Positions 50,183 to 59,150 of a stretch of 64,000 nucleotides of DNA are shown here, piece after piece; the first letter of the stretch is position 1; each line of letters opens with the position of its first letter. This DNA is from Clostridiales bacterium UBA7568 (GTDB taxonomy: Bacteria; Bacillota; Clostridia; Oscillospirales; CAG-272), in assembly GCA_002479075.1 (NCBI GenBank), contig DLLG01000004.1, forward strand, positions 367,932-431,931. Reading direction: 5' to 3'. The notes below the pieces were generated by a model. That model saw nothing but the letters and a program-made list of their open reading frames with translations. It was not told where the DNA came from and made no database searches. A program made the translations under genes and the position numbers.

Positions 50183-51061
50183 TCAAATATAGATTTTAAG
50201 CGTTTTTTCTATCCAATAAGCAAATTCGGCGTCGGGGAGACGTTTTTCTGCTTTTTTAAGCCGTTTATAAGCGGGAACGCCATCGATTGGATCGTGCCAG
50301 ATGTCGGCAAAGACGAAATCATATCCGGAGCTTTCATTCAGACTCTCCGCAAACTCAAAAGCGTCGGCGCGGACTATATTTATCTTATCCGACCGAGAAA
50401 TCTGCGGCAGAACGACTTCTTCAAAAAGGGAAATGACGCTATCGTCCCGCTCGACGACCGTAACCGACGCAACATTCTCCTTTTCCGCCGCCATATACGC
50501 AAAATATCCAAGTCCGAGTCCGTACGTCAGGACGTTTCCGTGTGCCCTTTCGATCGGCGCGCGCATTGTGTTTATCTCGTTCGGAGTTATCAGCATCCAT
50601 TCCGTTCCGCCTTCAAGCACGGCGGGATATTCAAATTCTTCATCAAAAAAGCCTATCCGGGGAATGATTCTTCCGTCGCGCAGGACGAGAGGGTCGTCAA
50701 AGACGAACGCCTGATAAGGGGCGTATTTTTTATGGCAAAGCTCCCATTTTCCGAGCTTTTTATCGGGGATTTTTATGTTTCTGAAATACGGATCGACAGT
50801 ATAGTCCGATGTGCTCAGAAGGTGAACCATACGGGGAAAGTATTCTTCAAAAATTTCGGCATCTCGCGGACTGTTCTCTGTATCAAGATCGATTGCCGCT
50901 GCGAGGGTGAAGCAATAGGCTTCTTCCTTTGAAACGTCACAGTTGCGGCAGAGGCTCTCTATAAATTCCGGGCGGATAAAATCGGCTTCGTGATTTATAA
51001 AAACGCTGAGCTTTTTGAAAAGTATGCCGTTATATTGCGCGAATTTTTCTCTCTCCGTCAT
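50183..51061 (-). CDS. Predicted SAM-dependent methyltransferase-like protein
   Basis: 292 residues. C-terminal half has a Rossmann core: NVLTYGLGLGYFAYMAAEK (motif I, about 180-198), VTVVERDDSVISLFEE (about 206-221, acidic end of strand 2), IVRADAFEFAE and YDFVFADIW, the layout of spermidine-synthase/methyltransferase folds. The N-terminal ~150 residues are of unknown type. Start 51061 is chosen because GGAGG lies between it and the Met at 51076. Activity unknown. Confidence 0.78.
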   Translation of the reverse strand: MTEREKFAQYNGILFKKLSVFINHEADFIRPEFIESLCRNCDVSKEEAYCFTLAAAIDLDTENSPRDAEIFEEYFPRMVHLLSTSDYTVDPYFRNIKIPDKKLGKWELCHKKYAPYQAFVFDDPLVLRDGRIIPRIGFFDEEFEYPAVLEGGTEWMLITPNEINTMRAPIERAHGNVLTYGLGLGYFAYMAAEKENVASVTVVERDDSVISLFEEVVLPQISRSDKINIVRADAFEFAESLNESSGYDFVFADIWHDPIDGVPAYKRLKKAEKRLPDAEFAYWIEKTLKIYI

Positions 51062-51139
51062 TTTCGGGTCCTCCATTAAAAACTTCTGATTATATTATAA
51101 CGGGCTGCCTGCGTTTCTGCAATACAAATGCGAAAAATT

Positions 51140-51176
51140 AAAGAGCAAAAGCCGATCGGCTTTTGCTCTTTTTGTT
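51140..51176. terminator. Terminator of the ligase operon
   Basis: Perfect 16-bp palindrome (aaagagcaaaagccga and its complement) with flanking A and T tracts, just after the ligase stop on the minus strand. Confidence 0.88.
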
Positions 51177-52879
51177 TACTTGTTTTCTTCCGCTTCTTTT
51201 TCGAGAACGGTATATGCAACCTTGCCGACAAGTGTTTTCGGAAGCTCCTCGCGGAATTCGATCTGATATGGAAGGGCGTATTTTGCAACATTCTTCTTGC
51301 AGTATTCGTGCAGTTCCTGACGAATATCCTCGGAGGGCTTTATGCCGTCCTTGAGAACGATAAACGCTTTCACCTTCTGCATTTTGTAAGGATCTTTTAC
51401 GCCGATGACGCAGCTCATCTGAACCTTCGGGTGAGCGTCGAGAATGTTTTCAATCTGCGAGGGATAAACGTTATATCCGCTTGTGATTATCATTCTCTTT
51501 ATGCGTTGCTTGAAATAGATGAAGCCGTCCTCATCCATTTTTCCGAGGTCGCCCGTGTGCAGCCAGACATTTCCGTCCGCGTGTGTGCGGAGGGTGTTTG
51601 CCGTCTCTGCCTCGTTATTCATATATCCGACCATTACAGAGGGACCGCAGAGGCATATTTCACCGTCCTCGCCGTAAGGAACTTCGTCGCAGGTGCCGAC
51701 GGCACATATCTGATAATACGTATCGGGATAGGGAAGTCCTATGCTGGCTTCGCGCTCCTCGCAATACGGGGTGAGACAGCTTGCCGTGACACATTCTGTT
51801 GTTCCGTAGCCCTCGCGGACGTGAACGGGGGAGCCGTGGTCATCGAGGAATTTATCGAATTTCTTTTTGAGCTCAACTGAAAGCGAGTCGCCGCCGGAGA
51901 AGACGCCGCGGAGAAAGTCGAGAGACACACCGTCGAGATACGGGTTTCTTGTGATAGCTTCAAAGAGCGTGGGTACGCCGGCGATGAAATTCGGCTTTTC
52001 AGTCTTTATGAGATTTGCATAAGCTTTGACGTTGAAGCGGGGAACGAGGATTGAAAGTCCGCCGGCAACCATCATTGTGTGTATGCACACGCCGAGACCG
52101 AACCCGTGGAAAACGGGCATCGCGGCGAGCATTTTCATTGCGTGAATATCATAGTGCGACATTGCCGCTGTCTGGAGAGCAAGCGCATTGAAATTGAGGT
52201 TTGAGAGCATAATGCCCTTTGTTGTTCCCGTTGTACCGCCGGAAAAGAGAATAACGGCAACGTCCTTATCGCATTTTTCAATCTTCGGCTCGTCTCCCTT
52301 GAACTTCTTGCCGAGGGCAAAAAATTCGTTCCATTTCATAACTGTGTCGTTTTTCGGGAGCTTTGGCGTTTTGCCGAGATTCATAAGCGAAAAGGCAACC
52401 TTTTTGACGGCGCCGAGCTCGCTTCCCGCGCTTGCGATTATCAACTTTTCAAGAGGATATTTTTTCATAACCTCTTCAAACTTGGGATAGAACTGGTCAA
52501 GTGTTATGGCGCATTTCGAGCCTGCTGTGCGGAGATAGAATTCAATCTCGCTCTCTGCCGAGAGAGGATGAATCATACTTGCAATTGCGCCGATGTAGTT
52601 CAGAGCGTAGAGGCAATAGATAGCCTGCGGAACGTTCGGCAGGCAGACGGTGACCTTGTCGCCTTCCTTTATGCCGATCGAAGCAAATGCCCTTGCTGTG
52701 ATTTTTATGTTCTTTTCGAGGAGAGAATAAGGAATTATTCTTCCCATATACGAGAGAGCGGGGAGAGTCGGATATTTTTCTGCTGTTGCCAAAACAACTC
52801 CGCTCATTGAGTCCTTCGGGTATTCGAGATGGAACGGTACGTCGCCGTAATGAGAGATCCAGGGTGTTTTCGGTTGCAT
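51176..52879 (-). CDS. AMP-dependent acyl-CoA synthetase/ligase
   Basis: 567 residues of the ANL family. A3 loop FSGGTTGTTKGIM (about 204-216), A5 GYGTTECV, A7/A8 HTGDLGKMDEDGF and KRMIITSGYN, and A10 LPKTLVGKVAY with the catalytic Lys. It activates a carboxylic acid to acyl-AMP and usually acyl-CoA; a long- or medium-chain fatty acid is the most likely substrate. Start 52879 has GGAGG. Third gene after TetR and an acyltransferase-like gene. Confidence 0.93.
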   Translation of the reverse strand: MQPKTPWISHYGDVPFHLEYPKDSMSGVVLATAEKYPTLPALSYMGRIIPYSLLEKNIKITARAFASIGIKEGDKVTVCLPNVPQAIYCLYALNYIGAIASMIHPLSAESEIEFYLRTAGSKCAITLDQFYPKFEEVMKKYPLEKLIIASAGSELGAVKKVAFSLMNLGKTPKLPKNDTVMKWNEFFALGKKFKGDEPKIEKCDKDVAVILFSGGTTGTTKGIMLSNLNFNALALQTAAMSHYDIHAMKMLAAMPVFHGFGLGVCIHTMMVAGGLSILVPRFNVKAYANLIKTEKPNFIAGVPTLFEAITRNPYLDGVSLDFLRGVFSGGDSLSVELKKKFDKFLDDHGSPVHVREGYGTTECVTASCLTPYCEEREASIGLPYPDTYYQICAVGTCDEVPYGEDGEICLCGPSVMVGYMNNEAETANTLRTHADGNVWLHTGDLGKMDEDGFIYFKQRIKRMIITSGYNVYPSQIENILDAHPKVQMSCVIGVKDPYKMQKVKAFIVLKDGIKPSEDIRQELHEYCKKNVAKYALPYQIEFREELPKTLVGKVAYTVLEKEAEENK

Positions 52880-52898
52880 TTTATTTTCCTCCGATTTA

Positions 52899-53846
52899 TT
52901 ATTCAAATTCTATTTCCGTTTGCAGCGGCAGCTCAAGCAACTCCGGATTCTGAAGGAGCTTGCGGAGCAGCTTTATACTTTTTGCAAAATATACGCCGTC
53001 TGCGATGCGTTCGTCGATTGTCAGCCCCAGCTCGAGCGCATTTTTCATTGTGACATTGCCGTTTTCATCATAAAACGGATGCAGGTGCTTCTCGCCGACG
53101 AGAATGAAGAACGAATTCGTTCCCCAGTTTGTCAGGTGATGATACTGTGCAGAAAGCTTTATGCTTCCCGTATTCGATATGAAAACGCTTGAATGATACG
53201 GGTCGAATTCGACAAGGTCGCGCGGGAGCCAGTCGCGGTTTTCAAGGAAATTGAGCACACTGATTATGAATTTCATAATCGGGCGCGGAGACTTGACGAG
53301 AACCGAAATAATATCTGTCGTCCCGTCTGTCTTGTTTTCGCTACGGACGTGCGTGACGAACTTTTTGACCTTGCCGTATATCTGCTCGAGCGGGGAAGTG
53401 TCGCTCTCCTTATCCAGCTTTATTATTGCGAGCGCCTCGCTTGACGAGTCGACGAACTGTCTCTTTACAACGAATGAAAACGAGATTTCGTTGCGCTCAT
53501 AGAGCCTGTTTCCCGCATAGAAATAGTTCATCTTCGGGCGGTCGTAAAGCACCTTTGCAACAGCCGCGCAGATGACGTGAAACATTGTGTATTTAAAGTC
53601 CGGCGAGTCAGAATTCTTCATTTTGACGAACTCTTCAACGGCTGTCATATCGATAAGCTCGCTCATAACAGCCTCGTTATCGCACCTGTTCGGCAGGAGA
53701 AAGCCTGCGAATTTATGCATCGAATCCGCTTCGCGGACGAGCCTGCCGTCTCTGCGGTCGCCGCGTTTTTTCTTCGCCTTTTTGACCTTTTCCTTCGGCT
53801 CCGAGACGGTTGCCGCTTTTTCTTTTTTCTTTTTATCTTTTGCCAT
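52899..53846 (-). CDS. Lipoyl-domain-less 2-oxoacid dehydrogenase E2-like acyltransferase
   Basis: 315 residues. A basic, Lys-rich N-terminal tail (about 1-35), then a CoA-acyltransferase (E2 catalytic, chloramphenicol acetyltransferase-like) domain: TMFHVICAAVAKVLYDRPKM and the C-terminal LGLTIDERIADGVYFA. The canonical DHRxxDG has become DERIADG, so the catalytic His is replaced by Glu and ordinary catalysis may be lost or altered. There is no lipoyl domain and no E1 or E3 nearby. The operon with an acyl-CoA ligase suggests acyl transfer in lipid metabolism. Confidence 0.85.
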   Translation of the reverse strand: MAKDKKKKEKAATVSEPKEKVKKAKKKRGDRRDGRLVREADSMHKFAGFLLPNRCDNEAVMSELIDMTAVEEFVKMKNSDSPDFKYTMFHVICAAVAKVLYDRPKMNYFYAGNRLYERNEISFSFVVKRQFVDSSSEALAIIKLDKESDTSPLEQIYGKVKKFVTHVRSENKTDGTTDIISVLVKSPRPIMKFIISVLNFLENRDWLPRDLVEFDPYHSSVFISNTGSIKLSAQYHHLTNWGTNSFFILVGEKHLHPFYDENGNVTMKNALELGLTIDERIADGVYFAKSIKLLRKLLQNPELLELPLQTEIEFE

Positions 53847-53858
53847 TATGCTGACCTC

Positions 53859-54455
53859 TTATTTACTGCAAATTTCGATAAGCGTGTTTCCGAGACCGAA
53901 AATCTCGTCAAGCTCATTCTGGCTCTTTCCCGCAAGAAGTACCTGAAATGCCGTTCCGTAAAGCGAGCCGAGGATGACTTTTGATACAGCCTCTGCGCCG
54001 TATTTCCCGAGAACGGGGCTGTCCTCCGAGGGCTTCTTTGAGAGAACGTCGTCACGGATGAGCTCTGCGAGCTTATTGAAAAGATATGTGACCTGAAACC
54101 TAAACGACCTGTTCCACATCGCCTGAATGGAGAAATCAAGGAAGATCTTCATAACATCCGGACGTTCTACGAGAATTTTTTTGAAATATTCGGAGAGAAG
54201 ATGCATTCTTTCTTCTTCGTCCTTGCCGCGCTCCATTTCGCGGACGACATCATCAAAGCAGGTTGAGACGAGCTTTGAGGCAAGCGCCGTGAAAAGGTTT
54301 TCCTTTGTGCGGAAATGATACGTCAGAAGTCCGAGGGCAACCTGCGCCTCCGCCGCTATATCGCGCATGGAAACGTTCGCATAGCCCTTTTTTGAGAGCA
54401 GCCTGAATGCGGCATCGAGAATTTTATCGCGTGAATTTTCTCTTTGAGTATTCAT
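53859..54455 (-). CDS. TetR family transcriptional regulator
   Basis: 198 residues: ILDAAFRLLSKKGYANVSMR and IAAEAQVALGLLTYHFRTKE (recognition helix LLTYHF). The C-terminal domain is helical. First gene of the acyltransferase-ligase operon and likely its repressor, perhaps responding to an acyl-CoA or fatty acid. Confidence 0.92.
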   Translation of the reverse strand: MNTQRENSRDKILDAAFRLLSKKGYANVSMRDIAAEAQVALGLLTYHFRTKENLFTALASKLVSTCFDDVVREMERGKDEEERMHLLSEYFKKILVERPDVMKIFLDFSIQAMWNRSFRFQVTYLFNKLAELIRDDVLSKKPSEDSPVLGKYGAEAVSKVILGSLYGTAFQVLLAGKSQNELDEIFGLGNTLIEICSK

Positions 54456-54475
54456 TGTTCACCTCAGCGAGTTTT

Positions 54476-54524
54476 TGTACGAATGTACAGCTGATATTAT
54501 ATCATACGATATGTGATTTGTCAA
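54476..54524 (-). promoter_or_regulatory. Promoter and operator of the TetR-ligase operon
   Basis: On the minus strand TTGACA and TATAAT with a 17-bp spacer (54496-54524). A 14-bp dyad tgtac-gaat-gtaca (54476-54489) lies at the expected start of transcription. Confidence 0.82.
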
Positions 54525-54562
54525 TGATTTCTTAACATTCCGTTAAAAAATAGAGCAAAGAA

Positions 54563-54590
54563 AAAATCCCAAGCCGGAGCTTGGGATTTT
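54563..54590 (-). terminator. Terminator of the ABC-F to IspH-S1 operon
   Basis: Stem aaaatcccaagc/gcttgggatttt with a 4-nt loop, 14 bp past the ispH-S1 stop; A/T tracts on both sides. Confidence 0.85.
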
Positions 54591-54603
54591 GGTCTTATTC
54601 TGA

Positions 54604-56598
54604 TTATTCTGCGTCTGTTGTTTCGGCTACTTCTTCCGTAGCTTCCTCTGTGGGTTCTTCTTTAGCAAGAAGAGCGCGGACAGAAAGGCTGACTTTGTGC
54701 TTCTCATCGTCGATTTCTGTGATCTTTGCATCAACGACCTGTCCCTTTTCGAGAACATCGGAAGGGTGAGTGAGCTTCTTGTCTGCTATCTGGGAGATGT
54801 GGATAAGTCCGTCAACGCCTGGAATGATCTGAGCAAACGCTCCGAAGGGCATAAGAGACGCAACCTTTACGGATACGACATCGCCTACATTGTGCTCTGC
54901 TCTGAAGAGTGTCCAGGGGTTTGTTTCCTCTGTCTTGTGACCGAGGGAAATTCTGCCCTTTTCGCGGTCGAAGCTCTTGACGAATACGTCAAGAGTATCG
55001 CCGACAGAAACAACATCCTTCGGGTTTGAGATATGGAGCCAGGTAAGCTCGGAGCTGTGAACCATTCCGTCCACTCCGCCAAGGTCAACGAATACTCCGT
55101 ATGAAGTCATACTCTTGACTGTGCCCGTGTAGTGCTTGCCGACTTCGATCTCGTTCCAGAAAGCGTCCTCGCGAGCCTTGCGTTCTTCTCTTGCGACAAC
55201 GCGGATCGAGCCGAGAACTCTGCGGCGGGAAGCGTCGAGGTCGATTATCTTGAATTTCTGTGTTGTTCCGACGAGTGTCGAAAGGTCGCCGTCACGCGGA
55301 ACGCCCGTCTGCGATGCGGGGATGAATATACGCTGGGAAAGAGCGCGGATAACTACGCCGCCCTTGACCGCTTCCGTAACCTTACCTTCAAGAACCGTTC
55401 CGTTCTCAAAAGCATCCTGTACACGTTTCCAGTCATTTGCGGCGGTAATCTTCTTGGTGGAGAGGTAAGCAATGCCGTCGATGTCGCTGACTCTGTATGC
55501 AACAGCCTCTATCTTATCTCCTACCTTAAAAAGATTTTCGAGCTTAGCCTGAGGATCGTCTGTGACGTTGTCAAGCGTGAGCACGCCTGTGCATTTCGAG
55601 CCGATGTCAACACGGACTTCGGTGCCGGAAACGGACATGACGTATCCCACGACGGTATCTCCTGTACTGATATTTTTGAACGATTCGTCAAGAAGCTCCG
55701 CGAAATTTTCATGTTCGCTCATAATTGTTTGTACCTCCTCGATTATGTAGCCCGGAGTTGAAGCTCCGGCTGCGATGCCTGCTTTGCAGTGCATCTTTTT
55801 TATGTTATCGGGAATTTCGGACGCGCTTTCGATGAAAAACGTGCGCTTGCAGTTTCGCTTTGCAATCTCGAAGAGCTTGCGTGAGTTTGCGCTCTCGCTG
55901 TCTCCGACGACGAGCATAACGTCGCAGCCTTGCGCCAGCCTTTCCGTTTCAAGCTGTCTTTCTTCCGTAACACAACATATTGTATCAAAAAATAAAGCGT
56001 TTGTATATAGTTTTTGAATAATTTTTTTACTTTTTTCGTAGTCAAAATGGTTCAGAGTCGTCTGGCTTGCAACAATTATTCGCTTCTTTGCCAATTTATC
56101 CCTCGAAATTCCATTCAAGGCGCTTTCAAGCTCTGCACTTCCGGATATTACGGCATAATCTCCGTGGACATAGCTGACTATTCCCCTGACCTCCGGGTGG
56201 TTCTTATCGCCGAAGATGATGGCAAAGGTCTCGCCCGAGGTGTTCTTGTCCATTATCTTATGGATTTTCGAAACGAAGGGGCAGGTGCAGTCGCAGATGC
56301 GCAGCGTTCCGTCGCAATTTTCGGCGTCGCGGAGCGTCTGCATAAGACTGCGGGAGATTCCGTGTGCACGGATGATGACCGTTGCATTCGCCGGCGGGGA
56401 AGAGAGAAGCCGCGAAAGCTCGTCTTCGTCTATGGAGCGCACACCCTTTTTTTCGAGATATTCTGTATATTTTCTGTTGTGAATGAGGTGGCCGAGGGTG
56501 TATATTTTCCCGCCCGTGCCGGCGAGGGACTCGGCTGTCTCCGTCGCACGCTTTACGCCGAAGCAAAAGCCTGAATGCTTTGCGAGTATAACACTCAT
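54604..56598 (-). CDS. ispH: Bifunctional HMBPP reductase IspH / ribosomal protein S1-like fusion
   Basis: 664 residues. Residues 1-285 are IspH (4-hydroxy-3-methylbut-2-enyl diphosphate reductase, last step of the MEP pathway) with the FeS-cluster Cys in GFCFGVKRA, CDCTCPFV and CCVTEERQ. Residues ~300-664 hold four S1 RNA-binding repeats (VVGYVMSVSGTEVRVDIG; GMVHSSELTWLHISNP; GLIHISQIAD). The fusion is known in many Clostridia. An acidic tail (EEPTEEATEEVAETT) ends it. Start 56598 follows GGAGG and overlaps plsC by 4 bp. Confidence 0.96.
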   Translation of the reverse strand: MSVILAKHSGFCFGVKRATETAESLAGTGGKIYTLGHLIHNRKYTEYLEKKGVRSIDEDELSRLLSSPPANATVIIRAHGISRSLMQTLRDAENCDGTLRICDCTCPFVSKIHKIMDKNTSGETFAIIFGDKNHPEVRGIVSYVHGDYAVISGSAELESALNGISRDKLAKKRIIVASQTTLNHFDYEKSKKIIQKLYTNALFFDTICCVTEERQLETERLAQGCDVMLVVGDSESANSRKLFEIAKRNCKRTFFIESASEIPDNIKKMHCKAGIAAGASTPGYIIEEVQTIMSEHENFAELLDESFKNISTGDTVVGYVMSVSGTEVRVDIGSKCTGVLTLDNVTDDPQAKLENLFKVGDKIEAVAYRVSDIDGIAYLSTKKITAANDWKRVQDAFENGTVLEGKVTEAVKGGVVIRALSQRIFIPASQTGVPRDGDLSTLVGTTQKFKIIDLDASRRRVLGSIRVVAREERKAREDAFWNEIEVGKHYTGTVKSMTSYGVFVDLGGVDGMVHSSELTWLHISNPKDVVSVGDTLDVFVKSFDREKGRISLGHKTEETNPWTLFRAEHNVGDVVSVKVASLMPFGAFAQIIPGVDGLIHISQIADKKLTHPSDVLEKGQVVDAKITEIDDEKHKVSLSVRALLAKEEPTEEATEEVAETTDAE

Positions 56599-57224
56599 TG
56601 CTTTTCCTCCGCTGTTTTCGATATGTCTGCTCCGAGCTCGCATATTCTGTCGAAGATAAGCTCGCTTGCGCGTCTGTATTCCTCCGCTCCGCCGTTTTCA
56701 AAGCCGAGCTCGTCAAAGGCGATCGGTTTGCCGAAGCGAACCTCCGTTTTTCTGAACGGACGGACTTTCATTCCCTTCGCGCCGATGAAAACGGGAAGAA
56801 CAGTCGCCTTTGAATGATAGGCGATGAGCCCGATGCCGCTCTTTATTTTTGTCTCGGCGGGATCTTTTCCGGGAATTCTCGTCCCCTGCGGGAAAATGCC
56901 GACAGGCTCTCCCTTTTCAAGCGACGAAATGACCTCGTTTACCGATTCGATTCCGGCGGCTTTTCTGTTTATCGGGATAGCTCCCGCGCCGCGGAAAATG
57001 AATCTGCCGAAGGGATTTCTGAAAAGCTCCGCCTTTGCGAGAAACCTTATCGAACGTTTTGAAAACGTTGAAATAAAGAACATATCGAAGGCGTGCAGGT
57101 GGTTCGCCGCTATAATAACCGGACCCTCTTTCGGGATGTTTTCCTTGCCCTTCTGCCTTGCGCCGAACAGCAGTCGCACAATCGGAAAGAGGAAAAAGTC
57201 CGCTATTTTGAAGAAAACGTTCAT
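56595..57224 (-). CDS. plsC: 1-acyl-sn-glycerol-3-phosphate acyltransferase
   Basis: 209 residues. HX4D motif in NHLHAFD (about 41-47), IPINRKAAG and FPQGTRI (about 112-118), the PlsC blocks. It acylates lysophosphatidic acid at the inner membrane. Between cmk and ispH-S1, the common clostridial gene order; 1-bp gap to cmk. Confidence 0.95.
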   Translation of the reverse strand: MNVFFKIADFFLFPIVRLLFGARQKGKENIPKEGPVIIAANHLHAFDMFFISTFSKRSIRFLAKAELFRNPFGRFIFRGAGAIPINRKAAGIESVNEVISSLEKGEPVGIFPQGTRIPGKDPAETKIKSGIGLIAYHSKATVLPVFIGAKGMKVRPFRKTEVRFGKPIAFDELGFENGGAEEYRRASELIFDRICELGADISKTAEEKQ

Positions 57225-57225
57225 T

Positions 57226-57888
57226 TTATTTTATTCTGCTTTCTATTATTTCTATGGCACGGTTCAGCGTGTTCTCAAAGCTGCCGGAGTTATCAAGCAT
57301 TATTGCGTCCTCTGCGGGAATTGCAGGGGCGATGTCTCTCGTTCTGTCCTGTTCGTCTCTTGCGGAGAGCGCCTTTTTAACCTCTTCAACGGTCATCTTT
57401 TCGCCCTTTTCTTCAAGCTCTGCCTGTCTGCGGACGGCTCTTGCGTCGTCGGACGCCGTCATAAAGAATTTGACATCCGCATCGGGAAGGATGACCGTGC
57501 CGATGTCGCGCCCGTCCATAATGACGTTGTTTTTCTTTGCCATATCGCGCTGAACATCGAGAAGAAACGCTCTGACCGCGCCCATTTTTGAGGTCGCGGA
57601 GGCGTAATCCGCGACTTCGCTCGTGCGGATGAGTCCTGTTACATCCTCCCCGCAGAGGAACATATGCTGAACGCCGCCGGAAAATTCAATGTCCATTTTT
57701 ATTTCCGAAAGGCGAGCCTTGACAGCCTCCTCGTCGTGCGGGTCGGTGCCTGTGCGAAGGATGTACAGCCCGATGGTTCTGTACATTGCGCCGGTGTCTA
57801 CGTAGCTGAAGCCGAATTTTTTTGCAAGCGCTTTTGCAAGAGTGCTTTTTCCGGAGCCGGAGGGCCCGTCGATTGCTATGTTTACCAT
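57226..57888 (-). CDS. cmk: Cytidylate kinase
   Basis: 220 residues. P-loop GPSGSGKST (about 8-16), YVDTGAMYRTIGLY, MDGRDIGTVILP and the lid KFFMTASDDARAVRRQ: the (d)CMP kinase signature. It phosphorylates CMP/dCMP with ATP. Spaced 17 bp after the BaiN-like gene. Confidence 0.97.
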   Translation of the reverse strand: MVNIAIDGPSGSGKSTLAKALAKKFGFSYVDTGAMYRTIGLYILRTGTDPHDEEAVKARLSEIKMDIEFSGGVQHMFLCGEDVTGLIRTSEVADYASATSKMGAVRAFLLDVQRDMAKKNNVIMDGRDIGTVILPDADVKFFMTASDDARAVRRQAELEEKGEKMTVEEVKKALSARDEQDRTRDIAPAIPAEDAIMLDNSGSFENTLNRAIEIIESRIK

Positions 57889-57905
57889 AATGATTTACTT
57901 CCTTT

Positions 57906-59150
57906 TTATATTTTAGCTGCGTCCGTTGCCGCCGCGACAGCGGTTGCGAACGCCGATTGCAGGTTGAAGCCGCCGGTGTATGCGTCAACATCGATCATTT
58001 CTCCGGCGAAATACAGATTTTTTATCAGTTTTGATTTCATCGTCTGCGGGGATATTTCTGAAACGGAAACGCCGCCGCCCGTGACGATCGCTTCGCTTAT
58101 CGGGCGGAAGCCTGTGACCGTCAGTTTTATCGCTTTGAGAGAAGCGACTATGTTCTTCCGCTCCGCCTTTGTTATCGAGTTTGCCGTTCTGTCCCCGCGC
58201 ACGCCGCAGATGTCGCAGAACGGAATTATCATTTTTGAGGGGAGGAGAGATCCCAGAACGGACGAAAAGTGCTTGTTTTTGTTCTTATCGAATTCGGAGA
58301 GCAGACGCTTGTCAAGCGTTTCCTCGTCCAGAGCGGGCTTTTCGTCGATTATCACTTCATATTTTCCGCTTGTCATCGGTCGCATATGTGCGGAGGCAGA
58401 CAAGATTACGGGTCCGCTTACGCCGAAGTGCGTAAAGAGCAGCTCGCCGAAGTCCTCGTAGATAACCGAGCCCTTTTCCTTATCAACTACTTTTATCGCA
58501 ATATTTTTCAGCGTCAGTCCCTGCATACGCATACATAAGTCGCCCGCGCAGGTCAGCCCGACGAGGGAAGGGATGAGCTCCGTTACCGTGTGCCCGAGAG
58601 ACTTTGCCATTTCAAGCCCGTCTCCGGTTGAGCCCGTTACGGGGTACGAAACGCCGCCCGTGCATAAAATTATGCTGTCAAAATCCGTATATCTGTGCTT
58701 TTCGGTGACGAGTGCGGTTATGCTTCCGTCCGTACTTTCAAGGCGTTTAACCCGCTCGTGAACAATTCTGCAACCGAGATCGAGCACGTGCTTTTTCAGC
58801 GCGAGAACGATGTCTGTCGCCTTGTCCGAAACGGGGAAAACACGGTTGCCCCTTTCAACCTTCAGCGGCACGCCGAGAGCTTCGAAATAGTCGATTGTGT
58901 CCTGCGGGGTGAAACGGTGAATCGCCGAAAAGAGAAATTTTCCGTTCTGTGTGACGTTTCGGATAAACTCTTCGGGTGAGCAGGAATTTGTCAGGTTGCA
59001 CCTGCCTTTTCCCGTTATTCCGAGCTTCATTCCGAGCAGGTCGTTTCTTTCAAAGAGGGTGACTTTCGCGCCGAGCTCAGCCGCCCTGCAGGACGCCATC
59101 AGCCCTGCGGCTCCGCCGCCGACTATGAAAACCCTTTTTTCTGTCGTCAT
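57906..59150 (-). CDS. BaiN/HI0933-type FAD-dependent oxidoreductase
   Basis: 414 residues. N-terminal dinucleotide motif VGGGAAGLMA (about 10-19), then LGMKLGITGKGRCNLTN (about 39-55), the HI0933-family signature, and a C-terminal FAGEMIDVDAYTGGFNLQ that closes the FAD site. Related to BaiN and to conserved flavoproteins of unknown physiological role. Overlaps the ABC-F gene by 4 bp and precedes cmk. Confidence 0.93.
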   Translation of the reverse strand: MTTEKRVFIVGGGAAGLMASCRAAELGAKVTLFERNDLLGMKLGITGKGRCNLTNSCSPEEFIRNVTQNGKFLFSAIHRFTPQDTIDYFEALGVPLKVERGNRVFPVSDKATDIVLALKKHVLDLGCRIVHERVKRLESTDGSITALVTEKHRYTDFDSIILCTGGVSYPVTGSTGDGLEMAKSLGHTVTELIPSLVGLTCAGDLCMRMQGLTLKNIAIKVVDKEKGSVIYEDFGELLFTHFGVSGPVILSASAHMRPMTSGKYEVIIDEKPALDEETLDKRLLSEFDKNKNKHFSSVLGSLLPSKMIIPFCDICGVRGDRTANSITKAERKNIVASLKAIKLTVTGFRPISEAIVTGGGVSVSEISPQTMKSKLIKNLYFAGEMIDVDAYTGGFNLQSAFATAVAAATDAAKI

